From contig JANQMF010000054.1 in the NCBI GenBank assembly GCA_028280225.1, positions 1 through 37,519 of the forward strand: 37,519 nt of DNA, written 5' to 3'. This DNA is from Pseudomonadales bacterium. Its GTDB lineage: Bacteria; Pseudomonadota; Gammaproteobacteria; Pseudomonadales; Azotimanducaceae. Within the stretch, counting starts at the first letter, position 1. Every line of letters begins with the position of its first letter. The notes below the pieces were generated by a model that was given only the letters and a program-made list of their open reading frames with translations, made no database searches and had not been told where the DNA came from. Below are positions 24,672-31,818 of the stretch, one piece after another. The position numbers and the translations under genes are program-made.

Positions 24672-25844
24672 TCACTGCGCAACTATGGCCACGTTACCGG
24701 AGCCCACTTGATTAACCGTCGACACATTCCCATGGGTAGACTGGGTAACGTCTGCAACGTTGCCCTTGCCATCCTGGTTGATGTACGACCGGTTGTTGTC
24801 ACCACTCTGCAATACATAGGCGGTATTGAACGCCCCGTACTGCAGAATTTCAGACAAGTTGTGGTTTCCGCTCTGGACCACGGAAGCATAGTGATTTTCG
24901 CCGTCCTGACTTATCAGCGATTGGTTACCAAGTCCGGATTGATCAACCACGGCGCCATGCCCGGCACCTGAGTTCTGGTTAATCGTGGAGGTATTTTCAT
25001 CACCTCCCTGGGTCACCAGGATCAGGCTGCTGCCTGACAGGTTGGTGACATACGATTTGTTGGCATGACCAATCTGATCCACCGTGACCGAGGAGCCATC
25101 CCCGTCCTGGAGCACATCAGAATAGTTATTCTCGCCAATCTGCATAACCCAAACGGATCCGCCAATACCGCCTTGACTCACATAGGACTCGTTGTGCGAA
25201 CTCTGAGAAACGGTAGCGCTGTTACCAGCCCCACCCTGTTTCACATCCGAGCTGTTTGCATCACCGGACTGCGTGACATCTGCGGTTGCAGAGTCTGCCG
25301 TCTGGTCAACAACGCTCTTGTTTGCAGCGCCTGTTTGAGTCACGTTGGCGACATGGCCGCCGACCCCGGTCTGCATGACGTCGGAGACATTTCCGTACGT
25401 AGCACCGTTGCCTGCCTGGCCTTGCTCAACGTTGGCAATACTGTTATCCCCCGTCTGCAGTACGTTAGACGTTTGTTCGTCATCGTACTGAGTGACGGTG
25501 GCAGTGTTGCCATTACCGGACTGGTCTATGGCTGACTTGTTCTGGACAGCCACTGTTTCTGCAGTCTGGTAAACCGTTGCAGTATTGTCGTTACCGCTTT
25601 GATTGATATCCGAATCGTTCACAAAGGCTGTGCCGGTACCGTCATCTGCTTGAGTGACGGTTGCGGTATTAAAGTCGCCGGATTGATCCACCAGGGAATT
25701 ACTACCCGTTGTTGATGCGGTTTGCGCCACATCCACGGTGTTGTCCCCGCCTTGGATAATCGTGCTGCTTGAATTAGCCGCAAGCACAGCCCCGGAAATG
25801 CTGAGAAGAGAAACTAGAACGACTGTGGAGATTACCTTCTTCAT
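24672..25844 (-). CDS. Large curlin-repeat amyloid subunit (390 residues)
   Basis: A secreted curlin with a signal peptide ending AVLAAN and about 16 curlin repeats of 18-24 residues (for example NTATVTQ, NKSVVDQTADSATADVTQSG, NNRSYINQDGKGNVADVTQS). The repeats show the Q/N ladder and S-x-V-x-Q-x-G-x-x-N spacing of CsgA, which itself has five. Expected fold: an elongated beta-solenoid assembling into extracellular amyloid after export through CsgG. The last repeat, ADVTQSTHGNVSTVNQ, is nearly the same as in the 503-residue curlin, suggesting a conserved capping or docking repeat. AAAGGA precedes ATG 25844. Confidence 0.9.
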   Translation of the reverse strand: MKKVISTVVLVSLLSISGAVLAANSSSTIIQGGDNTVDVAQTASTTGSNSLVDQSGDFNTATVTQADDGTGTAFVNDSDINQSGNDNTATVYQTAETVAVQNKSAIDQSGNGNTATVTQYDDEQTSNVLQTGDNSIANVEQGQAGNGATYGNVSDVMQTGVGGHVANVTQTGAANKSVVDQTADSATADVTQSGDANSSDVKQGGAGNSATVSQSSHNESYVSQGGIGGSVWVMQIGENNYSDVLQDGDGSSVTVDQIGHANKSYVTNLSGSSLILVTQGGDENTSTINQNSGAGHGAVVDQSGLGNQSLISQDGENHYASVVQSGNHNLSEILQYGAFNTAYVLQSGDNNRSYINQDGKGNVADVTQSTHGNVSTVNQVGSGNVAIVAQ

Positions 25845-25863
25845 ATCTTAGTTCCTTTGATCA

Positions 25864-25887
25864 ACTCCGGGGGATAGCCCCCGAAGT
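25864..25887 (-). terminator. Hairpin between the two large curlin genes
   Basis: ACTCCGGGGG and CCCCCGAAGT pair over ten bases with one mismatch around the loop ATAG, in the 52-base gap between the 503- and 390-residue curlin genes. Like the hairpin at 24634, it may set relative subunit amounts. Confidence 0.55.
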
Positions 25888-25896
25888 CACTTCCCT

Positions 25897-26830
25897 TTAT
25901 TGGGTCACCACAATGAAACTGCCAACCGTTGCCGTCTGATTAACAACAGAATTGTTGTTATTCGTAGACTGGGTAACATCAGCGGTATTGCCGGCAAGAT
26001 CCTGGTACACAGCGGAGTAATTGCTGTGACCGCTCTGGGTAACATAGGCAGTGTTGCCATAACCAAACTGCTCTACGTATGAGTCGTTCCAGTTACCGGA
26101 CTGATTCACCTTAACCAGCAGGCTGTCACCCGCTTGCACAACCTTAGAGGTGTTGTGGTTGCCGGACTGTTCAACAAAGGTTGCGGTATCACCACCGGCT
26201 TGCAGCACAAGTGAGCCGTTGTCGCTACCAAGCTGGGCAACGTTAACCAGACCAAAGTCGCCGCTGTAGCCGTTGTACTGTCCAACAACAGACTCGTTGC
26301 GGTGACCAATTTGAGCAACGTTAACTAATGCGCCGGAGCCCAGTTGACCAACCAGTGACTTGTTGCGGTTACCCACCTGAACAACATTTACACCTGCCAG
26401 TGCGGCAAGTTCCAAAATCGCGGACCGGTTGTGGTTACCGTCCTGATAAACACTGATGCCGGCATACTCACCAACTTGCTTCACGATGGATCCGTTGTCG
26501 TTACCGTACTGGGTGACGTACACGGATTCGATAACCCCAAACTGCCCAACATAGGAATGGTTGCCGGTGCCGCCTTGCTTAACAACAACCTCTGCCAGAC
26601 CCGTAATCTGGGTAACGTCAGATACATTGTAGTGGCCGTACTGGGTGACACTGACACTGGACGCTTTGGCGACCTGATCTACGTTGGAGTTGTTATAGGT
26701 GCCATCCTGGTAAACAGACACGGCAGACCCATAGGCAAGCTGATCAACATAAGAGTAGTTTCCGGTACCATGCTGGCCAACGCTCACGTAGCTCTTGGCA
26801 CCATCCTGGTATACTTCCGAGTTGTTGTCG
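25897..26830 (-). repeat. Array of 66-base curlin-coding repeats
   Basis: The 3' two-thirds of the large curlin gene is a head-to-tail series of diverged 66-base units, each coding a 22-residue beta-arch. One unit, around residues 375-401, carries five extra residues (GYSGDFG region). DNA identity between units is low but the coding pattern is regular, so the array is old rather than freshly expanded. Confidence 0.7.
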
Positions 26831-27408
26831 TGACCGTACTGAATAACATACGTCTCATTGTCGTAGCCGTACTGTTCTACTGAAGACTTGTTACAGCAAC
26901 CGCCCTGATGAACATAGACATAACCCTTTCTACCGCCCTGGTATACCCAGGAGTAGTTGTTAGTCCCAAACTGATACACATGCGCATCGTTACCACGGCC
27001 GGTCTGTAAAATACCAGATTCATTGCCCCAGCCTTCCTGGTAAGCAGACGCATAGTTTCTGTTACCCGGCTGCACAATTTTAGACTTGTTAGGCGCCGCA
27101 CCCGGATGGGTGTTGTACTGGCCTACTGAAGCCTCATTTTTTTCGCCGGTCTGCTCGATGTAACTATGGTTAACCACATCGTGCTGAGAGCCGCCCGGGG
27201 ATGACCCCTGCTTGACCTTTGCGCTGTTCTCAGTGTTGTACTGATCGATGTCTGAAATAGATTTCCCACCTTGAGTACCGGTTTGATCAACCTCTACATG
27301 ATGTGGGCCCCCGTACTGGTCGATGGTGCTTTCCGAATTATTCGCAAACACCCCTCCAGATAGTGTCAGTGCCGCTCCGGACACCATTGATATAAGTAGC
27401 TTTTTCAA
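25897..27408 (-). CDS. Very large curlin-repeat amyloid subunit (503 residues)
   Basis: A secreted curlin with a signal peptide (ISMVSGAALTLSGGVFA) and about 20 repeats. From about residue 200 onward these are almost exactly 22 residues long (for example SYVSVGQHGTGNYSYVDQLA, then SAVSVYQDGTYNNSNVDQVA). An irregular N-terminal part (residues 22-110) precedes them. The repeats are rich in tyrosine (recurrent QYG). C171 and C172 are its only cysteines, placed in a turn. At 503 residues it is more than three times the length of E. coli CsgA. The start codon is TTG at 27408, preceded by GGGAG; no ATG fits as well. It is the first curlin after csgG and probably a major structural subunit. Confidence 0.9.
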   Translation of the reverse strand: MKKLLISMVSGAALTLSGGVFANNSESTIDQYGGPHHVEVDQTGTQGGKSISDIDQYNTENSAKVKQGSSPGGSQHDVVNHSYIEQTGEKNEASVGQYNTHPGAAPNKSKIVQPGNRNYASAYQEGWGNESGILQTGRGNDAHVYQFGTNNYSWVYQGGRKGYVYVHQGGCCNKSSVEQYGYDNETYVIQYGHDNNSEVYQDGAKSYVSVGQHGTGNYSYVDQLAYGSAVSVYQDGTYNNSNVDQVAKASSVSVTQYGHYNVSDVTQITGLAEVVVKQGGTGNHSYVGQFGVIESVYVTQYGNDNGSIVKQVGEYAGISVYQDGNHNRSAILELAALAGVNVVQVGNRNKSLVGQLGSGALVNVAQIGHRNESVVGQYNGYSGDFGLVNVAQLGSDNGSLVLQAGGDTATFVEQSGNHNTSKVVQAGDSLLVKVNQSGNWNDSYVEQFGYGNTAYVTQSGHSNYSAVYQDLAGNTADVTQSTNNNNSVVNQTATVGSFIVVTQ

Positions 27409-27420
27409 AACTCTACTCCC

Positions 27421-27432
27421 TTAACATGTTAA
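27421..27432. promoter_or_regulatory. 12-base palindrome before the large curlin gene
   Basis: TTAACATGTTAA is a perfect palindrome 12 bases upstream of the TTG start, next to the ribosome-binding site. It could be an operator within the leader. No matching regulator is known here. Confidence 0.35.
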
Positions 27433-27798
27433 CGGAGCCGCGAGACTCCATATTGCAAGCTCAGCCAACCCGGCCGGACATGCGTTTTGCGAAAAATACG
27501 GCCACCGGTTTCGCGTGCCGACAGCTGACGGGAATAGATAGGACAAGGGGAACACGCCGGTGCGTTTTGACAGGCATAGTGCATATCGATACACTCCGCC
27601 CGCAATAAACGCGGCCCAGGCGCGTCCACTTGTTGGGTTGGTTCCCCGTGGACCTTCCCACTCTGGCCTACCAGCGTTTTGACGCCAAATCATCTGCGCT
27701 GGTGGGCCGACCTTCTTTGGGTGACTTACATCAACTTTTTACACTGAAATAAGTTAGCTCCCTTTGTTTGCTTGTTCGTTTGTTCTTGCCATTGTCTT
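27433..27798 (-). other. Gene-free leader between csgG and the curlin genes
   Basis: A 366-base gap that probably carries the promoter and leader of the curlin genes. It holds a long stem (27665-27708) and a shorter GTCCAC/GTGGAC pair (27624-27653). Short frames in it show no protein character. I could not identify a convincing sigma-70 promoter or a CsgD-type site. Confidence 0.5.
27665..27708 (-). terminator. 12-base stem-loop downstream of csgG
   Basis: GGCCTACCAGCG and CGCTGGTGGGCC pair over 12 positions with one G-T/C-A exception, around a 20-base loop. It begins about 90 bases after the csgG stop. There is no U-tract, so it may be an attenuator, a stability element or a dyad operator. 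Confidence 0.45.
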
Positions 27799-28812
27799 TT
27801 ACTTGGCACCAGCCCCTCCCGCAGCGGTAACAGGCACCTGCGGAGTGGGCAACATTTGTCCCGGTCTGGGTTGATAGTGATTCATTGCCGTACTGTTACG
27901 GCAGGTCACCGAGGGCCGGTTACCATTTCTATCCAGGGGTACGGTGACCTTCTTTAACGGAATATCATCCCGCTCCGAAAAATAACGGCGCATCAGGTTA
28001 TCACCCTCAGCTTCATTGGTGGCAATACACCACAGGTCCTGCATCGACCCTTCCAGAATCAGCGCATACAGCGCGGTTTCGATGGCACGCTGTAAAGCCA
28101 GCTGATCCGGTTCGTTGTAGGTAATACCGGTTTCCGCCTCCAACAATTCCTGGAAAGAGACATACCTGAAGGCATCCGCGCCGTAGGCAATGGACGAAAT
28201 TGACTTTCTGACGCTGACCGACGAGAGCACTTCCCCGGTCTTTACACTGACCGCGCGCAAATAGATGGTAACCGTATCTTCCCGGTATTGAGTTTGCCCA
28301 CCCACACCTAAGAAGCGCGCGCCAATGCCGCCGGACTTGGTATTGGTATCAAACCCGATGATCCCGCCCTCTAACAACATACCGGCAAACAACAGCGGCG
28401 GCAGCGCCTGGGGGTTGATGGTTTTCTCACCCAGATAACTGGCGCGCATTTCACGAATAACCGCCCGTTCGCGTAACAGGTTGTCCAACTTTTCCCGTTC
28501 TATAACGGTAAACCAGGACCGTTCACCCGCTTCGTGCAGGGCTTTGACAAGTATAGAGGTAGCACCCTGGGTGACCGCCCGGGACAGGGTCTGAGCACCG
28601 TCCGTGGGTTTAAACTGTCCCGTTTGATCGGTAAAGCCATACACCGCTACAGGCACCTTCTGTCCTGCCGGTGGCAAAGACCGCAGAATTTCCCCCGCAT
28701 CGGTCCTGCCCTGCACCTTGGATTGATAAAATGAATCGCCGGCGTTTGCGACACACCCGCTCAGAACTACCGCGGACAACAGTGCCGCTAAGAGCCTTAC
28801 TCCCCTTTTCAC
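27799..28812 (-). CDS. csgG: CsgG curli secretion lipoprotein
   Basis: A 337-residue CsgG-family protein. A lipobox (VVLSG-C20) predicts acylation and outer-membrane insertion. The core has the CsgG pattern: VAVYGFTDQTGQFKP, ALHEAGERSWFTVIEREKLDNLL, then LLEGGIIGFDTNTKSGG, TVTIYLRAVSVKTGEVL and a C-terminal IETALYALILEG. CsgG forms a nonameric pore that exports curlins. It is longer at the C terminus than E. coli CsgG (277 residues), with a Pro/Gln tail (HYQPRPGQMLPTPQVPV). The start is GTG 28812 with GGAGG upstream, four bases from the csgF stop. Confidence 0.95.
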   Translation of the reverse strand: MKRGVRLLAALLSAVVLSGCVANAGDSFYQSKVQGRTDAGEILRSLPPAGQKVPVAVYGFTDQTGQFKPTDGAQTLSRAVTQGATSILVKALHEAGERSWFTVIEREKLDNLLRERAVIREMRASYLGEKTINPQALPPLLFAGMLLEGGIIGFDTNTKSGGIGARFLGVGGQTQYREDTVTIYLRAVSVKTGEVLSSVSVRKSISSIAYGADAFRYVSFQELLEAETGITYNEPDQLALQRAIETALYALILEGSMQDLWCIATNEAEGDNLMRRYFSERDDIPLKKVTVPLDRNGNRPSVTCRNSTAMNHYQPRPGQMLPTPQVPVTAAGGAGAK

Positions 28813-28815
28813 AAA

Positions 28816-29259
28816 CTAACCCTCCGTTAGAAGCGGAACAATAACTTCAGTGACACTGCCATCCAGATTATTGGTGATGGTTAAGGTGACACTTTCAATT
28901 CCACGTACAAACGATATCTCTTGATCGCCAAATTGAATCAAACCGGTGTCCTGGGCGTTTTCGCCGAAGATTACATCGGTAATTTGCGTTGCCAATGCAG
29001 ACAACAGACGGCTTTGGAGCGTGCGGACAAACTGTGCCGCCGGATCGTTGCGGTCTTCGGCATCCGGATCTTCATGATCATTCTGCGCATTGGCCAACCC
29101 AAGCAGATGGGATGAGTTAAAGGGGTTCCCCCCAAAGGAAGGGTTATTGAATCGGAACGTTTGGTCCGAGGCAAAGGCATTTGCCCCAAACAGCATCGAC
29201 GCCGTACAAATGAGTCCCGCAAACAGTTTTGATTTTGGACTTTTAACCGGATTTAACAT
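28816..29259 (-). CDS. csgF: CsgF curli assembly protein
   Basis: A 147-residue secreted protein with a signal peptide ending NAFAS and the hallmark mature N terminus QTFRFNNPSFGGNPFNSSHLLG, split by QNDHEDPDAEDRND from the later domain. In CsgF this N-terminal peptide inserts into the CsgG pore while the rest nucleates curlin at the cell surface. GGGGGA precedes ATG 29259. It is the first gene of the curli operon, immediately followed by csgG. No csgE lies beside it, unlike in E. coli, Pseudomonas and Shewanella, where E, F and G are neighbours. Confidence 0.93.
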   Translation of the reverse strand: MLNPVKSPKSKLFAGLICTASMLFGANAFASDQTFRFNNPSFGGNPFNSSHLLGLANAQNDHEDPDAEDRNDPAAQFVRTLQSRLLSALATQITDVIFGENAQDTGLIQFGDQEISFVRGIESVTLTITNNLDGSVTEVIVPLLTEG

Positions 29260-29723
29260 CTCAAATCCCCCGGTTTGTTGTTTTGGTTCATGACTAACCG
29301 CTCCCTGCGATCCCTGTTATCTAAAGTACTCCGTTCAAATGACCCGGGCTTTAAGGCTATGCTGCCTTTTAAGCCGTCGTCGGTGGGCCCGGCAAGTCCA
29401 GTGCACGCCCAACCGGCTCATCAATCGTTATAATATGGGGGCGTTATATGCAATCTGCTTATAACCACGCTTTCTTCCTCCCATTCGTGTCGCAAGGCTT
29501 CAATCAAGAAAGCCGACATTTTTATAGTTTTTTTACGCCACTATCGAATAGTTACTTGCCTTAGTGGACATGTCAAGCCCCCTTACAGCAAGCTTATTAC
29601 CATATTTTCTCAGTATTTTGACAGATCTTATGCAGAGTTTGTGACAATTTTGTAAACAAATCGGGGAGGCTGGACTTTTTTCTTGTTCCGATGCCCAAAC
29701 ACTCAAGTCTCACAACCGCGCGC
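29260..29723 (-). other. AT-rich intergenic region before csgF
   Basis: A 464-base stretch with no convincing gene, visibly richer in A and T than the flanking genes between about 29420 and 29700. It should contain the csgF promoter. A dyad-like TTGTGACAATTTTGTAAACAA near 29638-29660 is loosely similar to a CRP site. TATAAT on the plus strand at 29429 has no gene to serve. No defined promoter is claimed. Confidence 0.45.
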
Positions 29724-30659
29724 CTAATGATCTTGTTGCGCACGCGCCGCCAACCCGGCATCAAGATGTCCGGCCAACCTGACCAATTCCTCGTTCAGAG
29801 TATTCCTGGACCGTTTATACTCTGCCTCAGCAACCAGAACCGCCCGGCGTTGATCCACCAAACCTACCTCAGCACCCTGGGTGAGCAATTCCATACGACC
29901 AATATTTTCCGCCAGGATAAAAAGTGCCTGACTGAATTCCGCATCCGTTTGTACAGTCTTAAACAAACGATCCAACGCAATACGGGTGGCCCGGAAAAGC
30001 GGTTCCAGGGTGTTTGCGTCAATGCTGACCAATAGATCAGCGGACGCCGCCAGGCGCACTTCCAGAACCTGCCTGGAAATAGCCATTAAATTGCTGAATA
30101 CCTCCTCAAGCCCCCGGCGTAGACCGGTAATGTCCCCCTGGCTCAATTTATTCACCATAGTCCTTTGCGCACGGTAGCCGGGATATTTCCGGGTGGCCTG
30201 GGCCAGCTCCGCCAAACCCAGCATATGGTTTGCCCGCCGCAGAGCTTGCCGGGTTTCCGTGTCCAGCGATTCAACAATATCGTTGTACGACTGCGCGGCT
30301 CTCCGCCGGGCGCGCTGATTGTCCCGCCACGTTTGATACAGTACAAACAACCCGGGCTCCGGCGGCTGGGGGATGTACCTTTGTTGCCAGCGGACCAGAT
30401 GCTCAACCGCCTCGTTCAATTTGTCGCCTTGCAATTTATCCGCCTGTTCAAACGAATTGGTAAAAGAACTCCGATTCACCCCCAGTATCATGTCTCTGAG
30501 CGCGCGCTGCAGTTGTGGTTGAGGGGACTGTTGCAGTTCCGCCATGGAGGTCTCTATACACTGCCATTGCTGTATTGCCGGCCAACCCAGCCATAAAATC
30601 AGTAGAGCACCTCCACACCCAACAACAACATTGAGTTTTCCAAAACGCCTTTTAGCCAT
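29724..30659 (-). CDS. Membrane-anchored helical protein of unknown function
   Basis: A 311-residue protein with one N-terminal membrane segment (VVVGCGGALLILWLGWPAI) followed by an almost entirely helical, charged region (for example ARRRAAQSYNDIVESL, SQALFILAENIGRMELL, AEYKRSRNTLNEELVRLAGH). I do not recognise a family; the fold could be a helical sensor or adaptor in the periplasm. ATG 30659 overlaps the stop of the binding-protein gene (ATGGCTAA), so it is coupled to it; the frame reaches back to 30698 but that part lies within the neighbour. It ends the metal-pump operon. Confidence 0.7.
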   Translation of the reverse strand: MAKRRFGKLNVVVGCGGALLILWLGWPAIQQWQCIETSMAELQQSPQPQLQRALRDMILGVNRSSFTNSFEQADKLQGDKLNEAVEHLVRWQQRYIPQPPEPGLFVLYQTWRDNQRARRRAAQSYNDIVESLDTETRQALRRANHMLGLAELAQATRKYPGYRAQRTMVNKLSQGDITGLRRGLEEVFSNLMAISRQVLEVRLAASADLLVSIDANTLEPLFRATRIALDRLFKTVQTDAEFSQALFILAENIGRMELLTQGAEVGLVDQRRAVLVAEAEYKRSRNTLNEELVRLAGHLDAGLAARAQQDH

Positions 30660-31818
30660 CGTTTTTAAACCCCTCGGACCAACTGCTGAGGGGCACAAGT
30701 CGTCCGTTCTTAACCTGGGTTGGCCAGGTCAGGCCCAACCCCCGCCGGCTTATTCCGCTGACCATACCCAGTCCGGCATCCCGCAAACCATTTACACCCC
30801 GCACAATGGACGCCCGGCTCAGGTCACGGCTTCTTTCCAGTCCGGCCACTAGAATCCGCGCAGACAAAAACCCTTCCAGGGATACAAAACCCGGCACGGC
30901 ATCCGGATCAAATTCCCTTAGCACACGCCGGTAAAAAACCAGTTCGTCAGCATTCCCGGTATAGTGGGGTACCACCTGGGAAAACAAGACACCTTCAGCC
31001 TGTGCACCCAAGTCAGCCAAGACAACTTCAGCACCGGTAAAGGACAAGCCAACATATTGAGTTTGCCGCCAAACGTCCCGGGCCAGGGTGATAAAACGGG
31101 CGGCTGCTTCCGGGGCTGCAATCATGACAACAATCCTGGGCGGTTCAGGCCGCCGCATTAACCCGGCCAGCGCACTTTCGACATGATTGGTATTACGGGC
31201 ATATTTGCCGAATAACAGTTCATTGCCGAAACCCCGGCGCTTAAACGCTGCCACGGCGTTGGCATAACCGCCGAAACCAAATGCGTCATCCTGGATCAAA
31301 AAACCCACATGCCGGGGAGATATCCGGGCGGCATAGATGCCCGACACAATCGCCTCAATTTCCTGAGCGTAACTTGCGCGAACGTTGACGATATAGGGAT
31401 TTGGAGGGTATTCCCGCAACACCTGAGTACCCGTAAAGGCACCAAAAAACAGGGTTTCTTGTGCTACCGCAACCGGGGCGGCCACCACCGCCGTGGGTGT
31501 GCCGACAATTCCCGCTACGGCGGCTACGCGCTCCTCCCGGATCAGCGAACGTACGTTAAGAGCTGCAGCCTCTGGTTCGTAACCGTCGTCTTTAACCACC
31601 AGTTCTAACGGGTGCCCGTCCACCCCGCCACTTTTATTGATATGGTAAAAGTAGGCTTCATAACCTTGCCTTACCCCACGCCCAAGCCTTGCCGAGGGAC
31701 CCGACAAGGCTGTAGACATACCAATCTTAAGGTTCTTTTCTTCTCCGTGATGCGCCCAGGCCACGGAGCAGCCCACCGGGGTTAACAAGACAAACCACAC
31801 AAACACGGGCAAGGGCAT
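30652..31818 (-). CDS. Periplasmic substrate-binding protein, amino-acid type
   Basis: A 388-residue periplasmic binding protein with a signal peptide (VFVWFVLLTPVGCSVAWA) and the family I/Leu-Ile-Val-type layout: IGMSTALSGPSARLGRGVRQGYEAYF, then VDGHPLELVVKDDGYEPEAA, VAAVAGIVGTPT and HVGFLIQDDAFGFGG. Such proteins bind amino acids, amides or related anions for an ABC transporter or a sensor. No permease or ATPase is encoded here, so a sensing or delivery role is likely. The start shares bases with the cusA stop (TGATG), tying it to the RND metal pump operon, an unusual partner. Confidence 0.88.
   Translation of the reverse strand: MPLPVFVWFVLLTPVGCSVAWAHHGEEKNLKIGMSTALSGPSARLGRGVRQGYEAYFYHINKSGGVDGHPLELVVKDDGYEPEAAALNVRSLIREERVAAVAGIVGTPTAVVAAPVAVAQETLFFGAFTGTQVLREYPPNPYIVNVRASYAQEIEAIVSGIYAARISPRHVGFLIQDDAFGFGGYANAVAAFKRRGFGNELLFGKYARNTNHVESALAGLMRRPEPPRIVVMIAAPEAAARFITLARDVWRQTQYVGLSFTGAEVVLADLGAQAEGVLFSQVVPHYTGNADELVFYRRVLREFDPDAVPGFVSLEGFLSARILVAGLERSRDLSRASIVRGVNGLRDAGLGMVSGISRRGLGLTWPTQVKNGRLVPLSSWSEGFKNDG

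Noticed and set aside
25065-26883. Long plus-strand frames opposite the curlin genes
   Set aside because: Repeat coding on the minus strand produces regular stop-free mirrors; the translated sequence is low-complexity and has no start context.
24018-27345. CRISPR-like periodic repeats
   Set aside because: The periodicity of about 66 bases codes for 22-residue curlin repeats in open frames and the units are diverged, with no constant repeat and variable spacer structure.
29429-29434. TATAAT on the plus strand as a promoter
   Set aside because: No plus-strand gene follows and no -35 box lies at proper distance.
29691-30035. Plus-strand frame of 114 codons at the end of the unknown membrane protein gene
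   Set aside because: It mostly mirrors the minus-strand gene that is coupled to the efflux operon, and has no ribosome-binding site or recognisable motif.
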